64,000 bases of DNA from assembly GCA_001599595.1 (NCBI GenBank), contig BCHH01000006.1, forward strand, positions 1,361,197 to 1,425,196, given 5' to 3'. Positions 1-11,420 of this stretch are shown here, one piece after another. The notes beneath the pieces were generated by a model. That model was not told where the DNA came from. It ran no database searches and saw nothing but the letters and a program-made list of their open reading frames with translations. This stretch comes from Beverwykella pulmonaria (Eukaryota > Ascomycota > Dothideomycetes > Pleosporales > Melanommataceae). The number at the start of each line of letters is the position of its first letter. Position 1 is the stretch's first letter. The translations under genes were made by a program, and so were the position numbers.

Positions 1-1096
1 AGACAGCCTCAGGTAAGAGTTGTCCAGATCTTCAACTCGGAGCTCCTTGCAATCGACAAGGGCACCGAGATGGATACCGCGTCCCACCCCTAGATTCACG
101 ACTATCCCATCGTTCGTCGAGCGCGTACGTCCGCAGCATGCGCTCACGAATGGAGATGGGCATCAAACTCCATCGACGATTTTGCATCAACATGGTGAAG
201 GTTCTGGAGTGTGCTTCAGCACTATGTCTTAGCGATTGGTGCTGGTCTTTTTCCCTCTTTGCTGCTATGACCACGAATGCGCAGCCGAGTGTTACCCCTA
301 ACTGGCCTGAACTGGAGATTTTTCAATAAAAGGTTTCGGGCCAAATCTCCTACCGCGGGGCAAGTCCCCGTTCAGAGCGCCACTGCAGCCACCGGTGTCT
401 TTGAGCCCTACACCTACAGAACAGTGCCCTATGGACTACAGGATAGAGGACGTCCTTGTGTGGCACCAGCTTGCGTATCATGATAAACGGACTGCATAGT
501 TAGCGACGTCTCAGGCGTGGTTCTACACTGCAGGGCGGCCCGTTGCATTGGATGGAGTGGGGTTCGGTACAGATCTACCATGGTTCTGATTGCTATTCAA
601 GTACTCGAAGACTGAGGGGTGAAACGAACTTGAGTGCATATTGAAAAGTATAGAAAATTAGAGAGATATATTGAGATAATTGAACAAGTGATGAGGATGT
701 GGGATATAGTATGATTGAGATAATGATGGAGAGATAATAATATGTGATGGGTGTCCTAACCAGGGGCGTTTCATCTTACCCGTGTTCTGCTAGAACTATG
801 ATGCCACAGCATGTAAATAAGTTTGCGCACCTCTGAAGGTGCTACAGCGAAAACCCATATCCTTTGCCGTTCGAACGACTTTTCCTTGATAGCCCTGCCT
901 GGGCGGTCTTTCCCAAAAGCTGAATTTCCCTCTGCCATGCAATGCTAATAAGCCCATAGGTCAACATCCAAAACGCCATCATACAAGTCGTCACACCCCA
1001 GGATTGATTCCTAAGTGGAAGGTCGCGAACGGGTATTAACACCAAATCTTGTAACTCTGCGGTCTCCAGCCCAATTTGGCACGACGCAGTAAGGGA
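1..1096. other. No gene supported at left edge
   Basis: Only short open frames lie here, on both strands, and none resembles a family I know. A CAG/GTAAGAGT string near base 11 would fit a splice donor of a gene running in from the left, but nothing confirms it. Bases 640-760 are purine- and AT-rich. The last 200 bases are probably the 3' untranslated part of the bZIP gene to the right. Confidence 0.5.
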
Positions 1097-2097
1097 TCAA
1101 ATCAACTCATCACCGCCACCCCTCCGGGATTCTTCCACGGCTCGCCAGACGGCGCTCTCCTCGAAAACGGGACCGTGACCATCGCACTTTGCCGCACCCT
1201 TCAGTCGTTCGCAAACGTCAGCAATGTCGACCAAGCCCTGTTTAACTAGGGGATGTGATTGGATCAAGTCCCAGGTTTGGGCGGCGGGGACTTCCTTGCT
1301 CTTGGTCTTTCGGTAAGATTGGGCGTGTTCCTTATCGGCGCTGTTGACAACGCTGCCGTTGGGAAGCGACTGCACGTTGTACTTCTCATCGTCATTGGGA
1401 TCTTCGTCGGGGAGGAGGGACCCGGGCGAGGGGTAGCTGGCGGACACGGGCCTTGACGACGTCGGCGAGTGCTGCCCGCCGGTGGCACGCAAAATCTCGT
1501 TCTCGGTGCGGGCGCGCTGCAGGGCTAGCTTGAGGCGTTCGTTGTCCGACTGCAATGAGTGGGTGCTGGACTCGAGCGCGGAGAGCTTGGCCTCGAGCTC
1601 CCGGACATGCCGTTCCTTGCGTTCGCGAAAGGCTCGCTGGCTAGGCGGAGATTAGCAATTAGACAGTGCCGCGTAGGGGAGAGTCATACGCTGCGCGGTT
1701 CTGTGCTTTCCGCCGGCTCTGGGCGGGTGTGAGGCCCGCAGACTCCTTCTCTTCGCTGCTGCTCCGCGTCCGGCTGGCGCGGCTGTCCTCCATATCGCCG
1801 CCGAGTCCGCTATCAACGCTGCCAACGGGCATGGGCGTGTGCACTATGGCGGGATCAGGAGAGCCCTGCGAGGTGGCCAGGCCGTAGGAGAAAGCATCGA
1901 AGGAGTTGGGGAGAAAGGCAGCATCCAGAGGCTCCTGCTGATAGTCCTGATTAGTCAACCGCATGGCAGGTGCGGGGCAGACAACCACCTACGATGCTGC
2001 GAATCGTCTCCGGATCAACGCCCGTGTGGGGATATGCATTGGGAGGCATGCCCATAAAGTAGGGCTGGGGCGCCGTATTGAAGTAGGCGTAGTCCAT
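1097..2097 (-). CDS. AP-1/Yap-like bZIP transcription factor
   Basis: Nuclear DNA-binding regulator of the fungal AP-1 (Yap/Pap1) bZIP class, a group usually tied to stress responses. Three exons: 1993-2097, 1690-1946 and 1097-1640, giving 301 residues; the introns (46 and 49 bases) have GT-AG ends, and the first carries a TGACTAAT branch-like string. The start is the first ATG that leads into the exon, at MDYAYFN. The basic region (about 111-135) contains RRKAQNRAAQRAFRERK, the second intron splitting the NRAAQ motif. A leucine zipper follows to about 165, and a Ser/Asp-rich linker separates it from the end. The C-terminus (about 235-301) has two cysteines in VCERLKGAAKC, placed like the redox-sensing C-terminal cysteine domain of Yap1 relatives. 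It may be the Fcr3/Yap3-type paralogue rather than Yap1 itself. Family assignment is firm; the exact paralogue is not. Confidence 0.88.
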
Positions 2098-5000
2098 GTT
2101 GTGAGGGGGCCGCGAGGAGAGTCGCGAGGGCTGAGGTCGGGGACTCGTATGCAGTCCGCGTCTTGCGTGGGGGCCGGTAGACAGGGCACGCAGTTGGGGA
2201 GGGCGGTCGAAATGTCGAAGCAAGTATCGAGGTACCTATGGCATCGAGATATCAAACAAGAGCAGGTCGGCGTGGGAGACAGTGGGCAGCATGGTTATTA
2301 AAACGGCTCGCCCAGCTCTGGCCTTATATCCCACCGGTGGCAGACGCTTAGACGGTTCACAGTCCACCGCCGTGCACCCGTCCCTAGCCCTGGGGACGGA
2401 CATGCAGCCTGTGTCCTGCCCTTCCTTGCCCCCATGGCCCCTGTTCAACTATTCGATCCGTGCAGCCCCTCCACGCATCTTGTCGTTGGGAGCGAACGGC
2501 TTGGGGCGGGATTCCAACGCGCGCAGAGCCCGTGCGTGGTGCTCAAAGGGCGGCGGGTCCGACCGCATGCGGTGGGCGGCGCTAATTCTGCCCGCGGTGG
2601 CTGCGTAGGGTTGAAACGGCACTCTACCATCAGCCCTAGAACAGCGCTCTACCATCAGCCCTAGAACAGCGCTCTGCCATCAGCTCTAGAACAGAACTCT
2701 CTCATCAGCTCTAGAACAGAACTCTCTCATCAGCCTTGGAACAGCGCTCTCCCATCGGCCTTGGGATGGCGAGCAAGTCGGGACAACACGAGCAGCCCAA
2801 ACACCGTGACGGCTGTACGGCATGCTCTGCTATTCCAACACCTAGCCAACCAGCCGTGTCCTGCTCGTGGGCACTTCTCAACCCCAGTTGCACCTCATTT
2901 CCACCGCGCAAGTTGCTGACTGCAGCTTCGCAAGCCGCAAACATCATCGCGACCCTCTGCCAAACGGTCACTCGCACGTGGGTCGGAGCTGCAAAAACAA
3001 CCTACCTCACCCTGTTTCGGTTGTTCTGTATCTAGAGTTGACTCTTCTCTGAACAATACTGCCAAAGATAGGAGCGAGGTATGGACGTCGACGCTGCTAT
3101 GGCTGCCGATATCCTCACCACGCGCCTTGGCCATCATGCTGCCATCCAAGAACGCCGAAAGAGGTGATTTGATTCCGTGTGTTGCTCTGAAGATGGCAGT
3201 CGGATCGACCACTTGACAACCGATGTGAGCGCTATGCCTTACCGGGGGGTGGAATACTCTTCCCTGCCATGTCAGCAGTTCCAATGCAAAGGTTCCAGGC
3301 ACGGGGTAAAGCCCTCAACTTTCCATTCGAGCCCTCTTTACGACCTGGTACCAAGGTACCTCAAACCCCTGCTCTCAGTCGTTGCCAGGCAGTCTGAGGA
3401 CTAAGATTTAACACAAGAGTGACTCCACCCAATGACAGACCCTGGCGAAATGCCCAACGGCAGCCACAGCACAGTGTGAACCCCCACTTGAAATTCTGAC
3501 CTCTCAAAGGTCGAGTCTCGCGTCGCCAACAGCCTTGAGCCCTGCTCACAGTTGAGCTATGCAACAGGAGCCCAAGATGGCTCTATTCACCTCGGAGGTG
3601 ACACTGCCGACATGAAGACAGCCGTTCTGCAGTGCTTTAGAAACATTTACCTTGACATTGTCCACGCTGTTGTAGCGTGGCCGACGGGCTGCTTAGTCTG
3701 CATTTGGTCACTGATAAAATCTATTTTCAGCCACTCATCGGTGCGCCTCCCTGTTCGCCGCAATCGCGGTCAAGCCCCAAGGCTAGCGGAGTTCGCGAAC
3801 AGCACGGGACACTCCCGTGACCTACAGTTGCCTTGGGACCGGGCCTCCGCAAACGCTATTCGCACCTCATCTTTTTCAAATCTCCTCCCGGCGGAATATA
3901 CTCGGTTGTCAAATTTCGAGTTGCGGGTCTTTTCGTGTCGAACATCTGCCCAGCTGTTTGAAGTACAATCTCCTGCCAGTAATCAGCATGACAAAGTGAA
4001 CAAACCAATCAACAAACAGCAATGTACCTCCAATGGATATTTCCCATCACATACGCAAGCATCGAGCCAGTCCCATGGACCCTTAGCTTTCTTTCTAGAA
4101 AGGTCCTCCAATACGGCGTTTCCCACTGCATGCACCCGTATGAGTAAGATCTTTATTTCATCGTGCGTCCAGCCCTTGCTCCTTCTTCACTGACCTAATT
4201 TGCGGTGAGGATGACGGGGCGCAGGCCTCTTTGTGGCAATGTGTGAACAAAAATGTTCGCAATATTCAGCTGGTGAGACATGAATAGAAGTTTATTTACG
4301 GTCATATGTTGGTCAACGTGTATATCCTCTTGACGAATCCGTTGTCCAAGACTTTTCGAGATTACAATTTCCATTGAGCCCGACTTCAATGCAACCCCTA
4401 ATGACCCCCCGCTAGAACAGCACACTCACCTCACTGCAGTAAATTTTCCCCCTCCCCCACGAGGTAACATTCCCAGTGGCGTACCTGCCCCGCATCCCAG
4501 ATCTAATCACAGGCTACAAGCATCAATCCTGCCCTTGCGCTGTCCCCTCGCATACGCCAGAACGCGCTATCAGAAGCAGTATCGGGCACCTGAAACGCTC
4601 CCTCGCAAGCATGGAATACGAAAGGTTTAAGACACCTCATGTTATTCCCGGAATCGGACACCAACCACCAACTTTGTACGATCACACGGCTTACAGCTTC
4701 CTGACATACGGCTGCGAACTTCCGACACCCTGGCTGAAGAGAGTCGACAACTGTACAACCCCTCTCCTCTCGGAGTCCCTTGTACCGAGCCGGTAGTACT
4801 TTTGCTTCTTGCGTTGTCGGATTTTGGGACTGGGATCTTCTAGCAACATCTATCCAAGCAAGCATTCGGGCGACAATCTGCAATTTGATCTTATCTCATC
4901 ACTTTAACCACCGCAACTGCACATAGTGGGGCCGTTTGCCCACTCCTCTCACTTCGCCCGATCTCATGTGCATTCTATGTATCTATTCTCTGTCGGTATA

Positions 5001-6762
5001 CACTTGTACGTACAAAATTTCTTCTACTAACTCAGTCTTCAGTCTCATCTGGAGGCTGATGATCGCTACTAAGTCTTACACATCCTCAACATCTCCTACC
5101 ACGAATCAAGTTCAATTCTCAACGAGATATTCTACATCTGAGGAAGCTGATGTAGCCTAGATGCTGGACTACGATCCACAAAAGCTTAGCTGAACTCTTC
5201 GCTGGGTTGGAACTTGAAGGGTCCGCAAATCGTTTCCCTATTCGTCGACCTTGAGCTCCAATGTGAAGGCAATTCCACACCCTTTAGCGGGGTTGGTGCG
5301 ACTAAGCTATCTTATGAAATGCAAGTCAGGCCACTTTCGCATCTTAAGGGTAATACTGTTTCCACGTTGCATGAGATCTAATCGGTAAGCCATGGATCAT
5401 ACTTTATGCTTATTACTGATACGATGTCACTCTCGTCAAACTTGTATTGATGCAATTAGTTGCGAGGACCCTGCCTGCTCTATTCGTCATGCATTTCTCC
5501 ACATTCTAAGTATTATATTTCTCCGAATACGAAACCCTGCATATGTCGATGTCGCTTGGCACCATGTATTGTATATTTTTTGGTTACCGGCAGATGTATG
5601 AACACAGTCTCGCTTCCAACTGGTTTCTTACATTTCCCGCTTTTCCCAGTTGCTTTCATTCCTAGTTTGTTGACTCGGCTTTTTGACAAGTGCTTTGTTT
5701 GTTTCTGCATAGATGCGCTCACACACGCTGTTAGGGGAAACTTTGCTTTGGAGAGACTGAGTACAATAAGTGATCGATTTTGAACCGACATTGTGGTGAA
5801 GCGCTTCCATAGCCTTGACCTACCAGACATTATTGAGAGTTTGAGCTATGTATGACTAATGATTATCGCTGTGATGGACAGTGACGATGGTAACCAGGCG
5901 AAGGACTCCGCGGATTTCGAAGTCAATTGAAAAGGTAGGCTGCATCGCGGGATTCAAACCGGATCTCTACCTTGGAGAATGGAATTTTATTTCTTCCGAC
6001 TCTTTTCAAATTTCACTCTAACATCATAAAAGAAGCTATATCCACTCTCCGCATTACCCTTTGTAGTTTATTCTGTTAGTTCCATTTACATTTCATGACT
6101 GTCTCCCACCTATCACAGTTTTTGGGTTCAAAATCGACAATCAGCGACAAACAAGGAAAAGCCTCTTCCTGGAATATGAACCCTTAGGTTTGAATATTTC
6201 CCTTTTTAAGGGTCTGTACCTGTTTCGTACATGATTCCAAAACTCTGTCTATCTTTAACGCTGTGCAGCAGTTCGTTAGTCTAGCGAATCGTACCCCTAC
6301 CCTTAGCTCGTATTTTGACGCCACTTTCGCTAACCCCAGGTCACTGTCGCAACACCATTCGTCCATCACGATATGGCGTGCGGACCAATATCGCTATGCT
6401 ACACTGGGCATGTTTGATCTCAGGTCGTGGAGGCTGGAGTTCGAGGCTGAGCGCTTGCGCGACTCCAGTTTCCAACTACATCCGTTTCCCTTTCTCTCTT
6501 TTCCTCTCCTTTTCAGCATCGCATGTTTGTCTGAGTGCTCGAGCGTACCGATAGGCTTCGCTCGTATATTCTGAGAGACGATTACGGTCATTACAAAGTT
6601 CATCCTCACGTTTCGGCTCGCGCGATAAAGCTCGTATTGCGCGCAAACCCCTCATTGCACGGGTACTTCGGACGTCTCGCAGCCTTGTCGCGAAGTCTTC
6701 ATACGGTGCACCAATATCGTCAGTCTCCATCCAACGCAACAGCCGTATAGCCCTTCGCCATC
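2098..6762. other. Long intergenic stretch, no confident gene
   Basis: This 4.7-kb gap includes the presumed promoter of the bZIP gene and a 25-bp tandem repeat listed separately. The largest open frame is on the plus strand, ending at 4193. It has no ATG until 3612 (193 codons from there), no recognisable domain and no splice partners, and its length is only slightly beyond chance. The rest of the interval has only short, frame-incoherent open frames. The part from about 5,000 to 6,200 is visibly AT-richer than the flanking genes. Confidence 0.5.
2616..2765. repeat. 25-bp tandem repeat, six copies
   Basis: Six head-to-tail units with an exact 25-base spacing begin at 2616, 2641, 2666, 2691, 2716 and 2741. 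The unit is close to ACAGCGCTCTACCATCAGCC plus CTAGA. Copies differ by a few substitutions (AGCGCT versus AGAACT, CCCTAGA versus CTCTAGA or CTTGGG), so the array is diverged rather than freshly expanded. It lies about 520 bases upstream of the bZIP start and contains no convincing open frame. Confidence 0.9.
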
Positions 6763-7596
6763 ATGGCTCCCCAACCACAAATCACACCTCCCCCAACGCG
6801 ACCACTCCCTCCCCGCCAATATGACCTCTCGAGCCTTTATGCCGCCCTCTCCTCCATCAATGCTGAGTACGCTTCCTACGACACCTACGACTGGTCCTCT
6901 TTCCTCGCGCAATACACCTCCGCACCCGAGTATGACTACTCCTCTTTCTTCGCCCAGTACTCCACGCAGGGCGCATACGATTACTCCTCGCTGCTAGCGG
7001 GCCTGACCGCGAGTCCAACGGGGCGAGCTGTGCGAACAACCACAGCCGCGAAGTCCACGTCTACCGCTATCAGCGCGAGCGATGGCGGCAACAGCAATGG
7101 AGGTGGGATGTCCATGGCGGCCAAAATCGGAATCGGCGTCGCAGTTCCACTGATCGTACTACTCCTCGCTGGAGTAGGTGTTTTTCTCTGGTGCGCGGGA
7201 AAACGCAAGGGAAAGAAGACGGGCACTACCATTGTCACGCCCATGTCCCAACCTCCGCCTCTGCAGCCGCATCCACAACAGTACCAGCCCCAGCCTCAAA
7301 TCTATGCGCCGAATCAGGGCTATCTTCCGGGATATCAACATCAGCCGTCACCGACGCCGCCACCGCAGTTCCAACAATTGCCCCCGCAGTATGTGCAGCC
7401 TCAAGGTGGTGATCCGAATGCGGCGTTAGGGGGTTATGCAAAGGGGCCAGGGCCGGGGGTCGTGGAGTTGGAGACAGAGTATCATTTTGCGAGGGGGGGC
7501 GCAGTCGAGATTGGGGATTCGAATGAGCAGCCGAAGGTGGAGGAGAAGAAGGGGTGGAGGAAGATGGTGGGGAGGAAGCCTGTTCCGAATAGTTGA
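6763..7596 (+). CDS. Single-pass membrane protein with YDxSS repeats
   Basis: Intronless gene of 277 residues; the start ATG sits in a good context (CATCATGG). I do not recognise a named family, but the layout resembles fungal single-pass surface or sensor proteins. Residues 25-90 hold four copies of a motif like YD-L/W/Y-SS-F/L-x-AQY. A Ser/Thr-rich stretch follows (about 88-112), then one transmembrane helix (about 121-147) followed at once by the basic stop-transfer sequence GKRKGKK. The tail (about 160-240) is rich in Pro, Gln and Tyr, and the end is charged. There is no cleavable signal peptide: the N-terminus is proline-rich, so the helix itself would have to direct membrane insertion. 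Function unknown. Chance is unlikely because composition, helix and basic flank agree. Confidence 0.75.
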   Translation: MAPQPQITPPPTRPLPPRQYDLSSLYAALSSINAEYASYDTYDWSSFLAQYTSAPEYDYSSFFAQYSTQGAYDYSSLLAGLTASPTGRAVRTTTAAKSTSTAISASDGGNSNGGGMSMAAKIGIGVAVPLIVLLLAGVGVFLWCAGKRKGKKTGTTIVTPMSQPPPLQPHPQQYQPQPQIYAPNQGYLPGYQHQPSPTPPPQFQQLPPQYVQPQGGDPNAALGGYAKGPGPGVVELETEYHFARGGAVEIGDSNEQPKVEEKKGWRKMVGRKPVPNS

Positions 7597-9305
7597 GGGG
7601 TGAGGATGGAGTGAGTTGTGCATTTGCATTTACTATAGGCGTTGCATTGGGGGATTTGAAGCCATTTCCGCAATGAGTATGCTAAGAGGGTTTGAGAAGA
7701 GAATAGGGAACGCGTTGGCGATGAGCATGCGAGACTGGATACGAGGCTGGGAGTTGAGACTGGCCTTGTGGCCTGGAATCGTGATCCGACACTGTCTAAG
7801 TTGTCGATGGGACTTCTTGCATTTGTGGTGTATACCATGGTCGAGCGAGATTTTAATGTATATGAATATCTTTCAAAGTTCAAAGAACAAGCATTCAATT
7901 ACAGTAATGGAAATAGTGATTACATATGAGTCAGTGGATATGAAAATATGAATGAGAACCAATGGTAGAGTGAAGTAAGAGTTAACATAGTCCAATCTTC
8001 ATAAATATTCCTCGACTTGATGTATAGTCGTCCTTTTTCCCGTTTCTCACTTACTATAAAGTGTGTGGCTAGGAGAGGTGTCTAAGTTGAGTTCCTTGGG
8101 TGGAGATTCCATGGTTCCCCATATGTCACTTCCATGTTTTTGTTTAGCCAAGGGAGTGAGCACGTAGTGAGGTATTTAGTTACTAAATACAGCGTGAGTA
8201 GTGTGATGTTACACGGTATGCATGGGAACTTGTTAGTTGATCCGAAAAATTGCGTTTAGGGTGTGATCTGTTTGTTCCGGGAATCTGCGTTCGCCATGGA
8301 TGGCAAGGTCATTCGTATGGAGACATTCTTCGCCATCGAAGCTGCGTATGTGTGAACATATACCAGACTGAGGAAAGCTCGGCTAGTTATTTTCGTTGAA
8401 TAGAGCACAGGCATCACTCGGTGTTTTCCATCCTCTTTCGTAGTTGTTAAGCGCTGTTGACTTGAACTTAGAATATTCCTGATAGCCCGTTTACAGTAGC
8501 AGAAACATGCCCGGTTCACCGTTGAACGTTTGGATCTAGAGCCGTGCATACCTCTTTATTGCCATATCGGAGATATTTGCGCCGGTTACTTCTCTCAAGT
8601 ATGCATTTAATAAGGCCCTAAGAACATGCGCAGTCTAATTTAGGTGTTTGCTCTCTTCGTGAATGCATTTTTGGCTGCTTAGGACAGCGGTTGTTCCACT
8701 CTCTAATAATCCATTGTTGATCTGAAACTATGGGTCCACGGCAATTGTGAGCCTTATTATGGGTTGTCTCTTCTGGCTCCAAAATAGGCAGCTTGATAGA
8801 AATGAGGACCGCTTCAACCTTTTGCCAACCGGTCATATTGACACACAGGTTTAGGCTGCCAACATCAAGGCTTGCTTGAACACTTCGGGTGAGAAGTAGG
8901 GGGGTGGAGGAATTTGAAAGGCTCGGGAAATTTCATGGTCGGACTCTATACGACCCACCTCTCTCTGCAATCGATCTTTTGGGGGGATGGAATGGCGTTA
9001 AGGAGTTGCTGTGGTAGTCCCCAAGTAGGTATATTGGAGAAAGAGACTGGATCATCCGAGCATGCCTCTTTATGAAGATGTAGATCACTTACACGTTTAC
9101 ATTTACAATGCTTGAAAGCTTCTTCTGCTACATGTTGCTACTCTGCAGATGTTGAGACTCGAATGAAGCTTCACCGGCAATTAGCGGAGATAAGATTAGA
9201 TCGCGCCAAGTCACGCTATCAGACTGCCAATGCATCACTCGCTCGCCCTAAATCTTTCCCACGGCTTGCCAGCCTTCAACCAACCATTCTGTGTATTCAA
9301 CAAAC
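7597..9305. other. Intergenic, nothing recognised
   Basis: A 1.7-kb interval between two plus-strand genes. It contains only short open frames with no domain and no paired splice sites. The first 300 bases are probably the 3' untranslated region of the membrane-protein gene; the last few hundred should hold the promoter of the F-box gene. Confidence 0.5.
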
Positions 9306-10784
9306 ATGAAGATCCAAGCTGCTCGGATAGCTCCCGCTATGGTCGAGCCTGTACCTTCTTTTCAATACGCCAACTACCTCCCGGACGAGCTGCTTCTCCA
9401 AATTTTGGACTACATTCCAAAGGACCCTGCGAATCAGAGTATGGTTGCGACTTTCTGTCTAGTGTCCAGGTATGTATGATTTCAGACCTGTATTCTAGAA
9501 TAGGCGAAGAAACACAGCAGGGCTTTACGTTGTATCCAGGGGAGAGGCTGGAGAGCGGCCAAAATGTTGACTCGCCACTGCTCTGTTCTGGCATATGCTT
9601 GAGAAGATTATATCACAACACCTTACACCCGACATACTAACAGCGACAGACAGTGGTACGACGTCTCAATCCGACGCCTCTACGAATCTCCCTACTTATA
9701 CGGCGCCTCCTATGACCTTTTCATCCGCACTGTATGCCCCTCGATCCTTGCGCACATCAAGAAATCTGAGCTCGCTGGTCTCGTGAAAATCCTTGACCTC
9801 TCTCACATCGTGCACCAAGGCAACAAATCTACTACCGCGCGCCTACTCGGCCGCACAAAAACCAGCTTGGAAGTCTTCGTTGCGCCGCAGGCCTCGTTTG
9901 CAATCAACTGCTGGGCATCTCTGAGCAAGTGTTCGAAGTTGACTGTACTGGACCTGAGTCTAGTGAGCGAATGTATTAGTTATCAAAGCTTGAATCAGAC
10001 GGTGAGGCAGTTGCCAGAGCTGACAGCGCTTTATTTGCCACGGTGCTCGAGCACGTACGAAGGGGGCATGGCGCTGTCTATGAATATCCGGTGGCCGCCG
10101 CGGCTGCAACACTTACAACTGTCCGGCAGCGTGCACGGAAAATTCCTTTGGGACATGATAAGGCAACCAGATAACTTCCCCCCGACGATGACAAGTCTAA
10201 ACATCAGCCACTGCCCTGGCCTTGACCACCACGGCATCCGTCCGCTGCTAAAGAACCTCGCCGAGACGCTGACGAGCGTGGAACTGCACAATTTACCCGC
10301 TGTAAAGCAGGGCCGCTTCAACGGCATATTGGAATGGTTGCCTAACCTCAAAGCTCTCACCATGTCCATCGAATACATCTCCACCACCTTCGGCACGCCC
10401 CCCCCCTCCTCTTCCCCCGCTGCCCAAAAACCCCAAACCAAACCCCTTGAGTCCCTCACCCTCGTCACAAGCGGCATACAGTCCGTCGACATTGGGCGTT
10501 CCTTCACAGCCGTGGACCTCTTTTCTCTTGTCGACGAGCGCGTCCTCGGCCGGATACGATATATTAATATCGCGGCATCTACGGGCTGGAAGACGAATGA
10601 AAGTGCCGAGTTGGAGGCACTGGAGATGTTGCTTGTGGGAGAGGTGGACAAGGAGAGTTGGGAGAAAAGGAGGTGGCATTATGAAGGATTGAAAGTGGAA
10701 CAGGGAATGGAGTGGGCGGCTTGGTTGAGGTCACCACAGGGGGTGAGGATGAAGGCGAGGGTTAGGGTGTTGAGAAATCGCTAG
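9306..10784 (+). CDS. F-box protein with leucine-rich C-terminus
   Basis: Probable substrate receptor of an SCF ubiquitin ligase. Two exons, 9306-9469 and 9650-10784, with a 180-base intron containing a CTAAC branch-like site; 432 residues. The intron splits the Arg of the F-box segment LVSRQWYD, and the acceptor was chosen because it restores that conserved stretch. The F-box spans about residues 22-65, beginning YLPDELLLQILDYIP. Later segments such as LTVLDLSLV, LTALYLPRC, LQHLQLSG and MTSLNISHCPGL recur at roughly leucine-rich-repeat spacing and would form the substrate-binding part. A Pro/Ser insertion interrupts the repeats near residue 275. The substrate cannot be told. The gene converges with SSZ1. 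Confidence 0.85.
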
Positions 10785-11420
10785 AGGGTTTGGATTGGAT
10801 GGACGGAAAGGAGGGCAGAATGCTTGGACCCCGTTATTCTTTTAGACATATTGTTAGATGCAACATACTCTAAACTCACTCCCGCGAAGGGCATCTAACT
10901 CCCAGTAAGCATACCTTGGATCTAGGTCTAGAAAGGGTGTAGGCTTAGGCGGACGTCTCAAAGACAGGTAAGATTCTGGTAAGGATGTGAAGAATCATGA
11001 GCACAGGTGGATGCATGAAGGACACGTACGAAACCGTAAAGCTTTGGCAAATTCAAGACACTATCTCCTGGCCGGGAAAAGGCGACTGGTGGCGGAATGC
11101 TCTGCGGCCACCACTTCGTAATACATATATAAGCTGTGGTCGAATTTGCCAAAGTTCGACAGTACTGAGAAGGGTGGAAAGGGTATTGGTGGAAGGCCCA
11201 CGAAAGCTTATATATGCTGGATTGACTGGAATAGTCCGAGAATACTCCACTCGCTCGTGTCTAAGTACGCCCACCAGGAAATCATCCGTTCCAACGCGAG
11301 AAACTCGCATCCAAACCAGCCTTCTATTGAACACTAAAATACTCTCATCACATCGTCGTCCCGTCCGTGCCGCAAGCCTAATATTCCCTACGGGAGAGTA
11401 CCTCAATCCCCGAAATTGAT
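10785..11420. other. Convergent intergenic region with inverted repeats
   Basis: The shared 3' region of the F-box gene and SSZ1. No gene is supported. It contains two perfect, interleaved inverted repeats, listed separately. Confidence 0.6.
11042..11216. repeat. Two interleaved perfect inverted repeats
   Basis: CTTTGGCAAATTC at 11042-11054 is the exact reverse complement of 11142-11154 (13 bp). CATATATAAGCT at 11124-11135 is the exact reverse complement of 11205-11216 (12 bp). The second pair starts inside the first, so the two hairpins would cross rather than nest. Both lie between convergent stop codons. Confidence 0.7.

Noticed and set aside
3552..4193. 213-codon plus-strand open frame
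   Set aside because: It begins with TTG, the first ATG is 20 codons in, and no domain, splice partner or protein-like bias is seen. One frame of this size in 64 kb is close to chance.
5925..6010. Possible minus-strand tRNA (GGTTTGAATCC-like T loop)
   Set aside because: The presumed T stem does not pair properly, and no matching acceptor, D or anticodon arms can be drawn.
10031..10679. Minus-strand open frames of 206 and 128 codons
   Set aside because: They are antisense to the F-box gene and its leucine-rich part, with no start context or domain.
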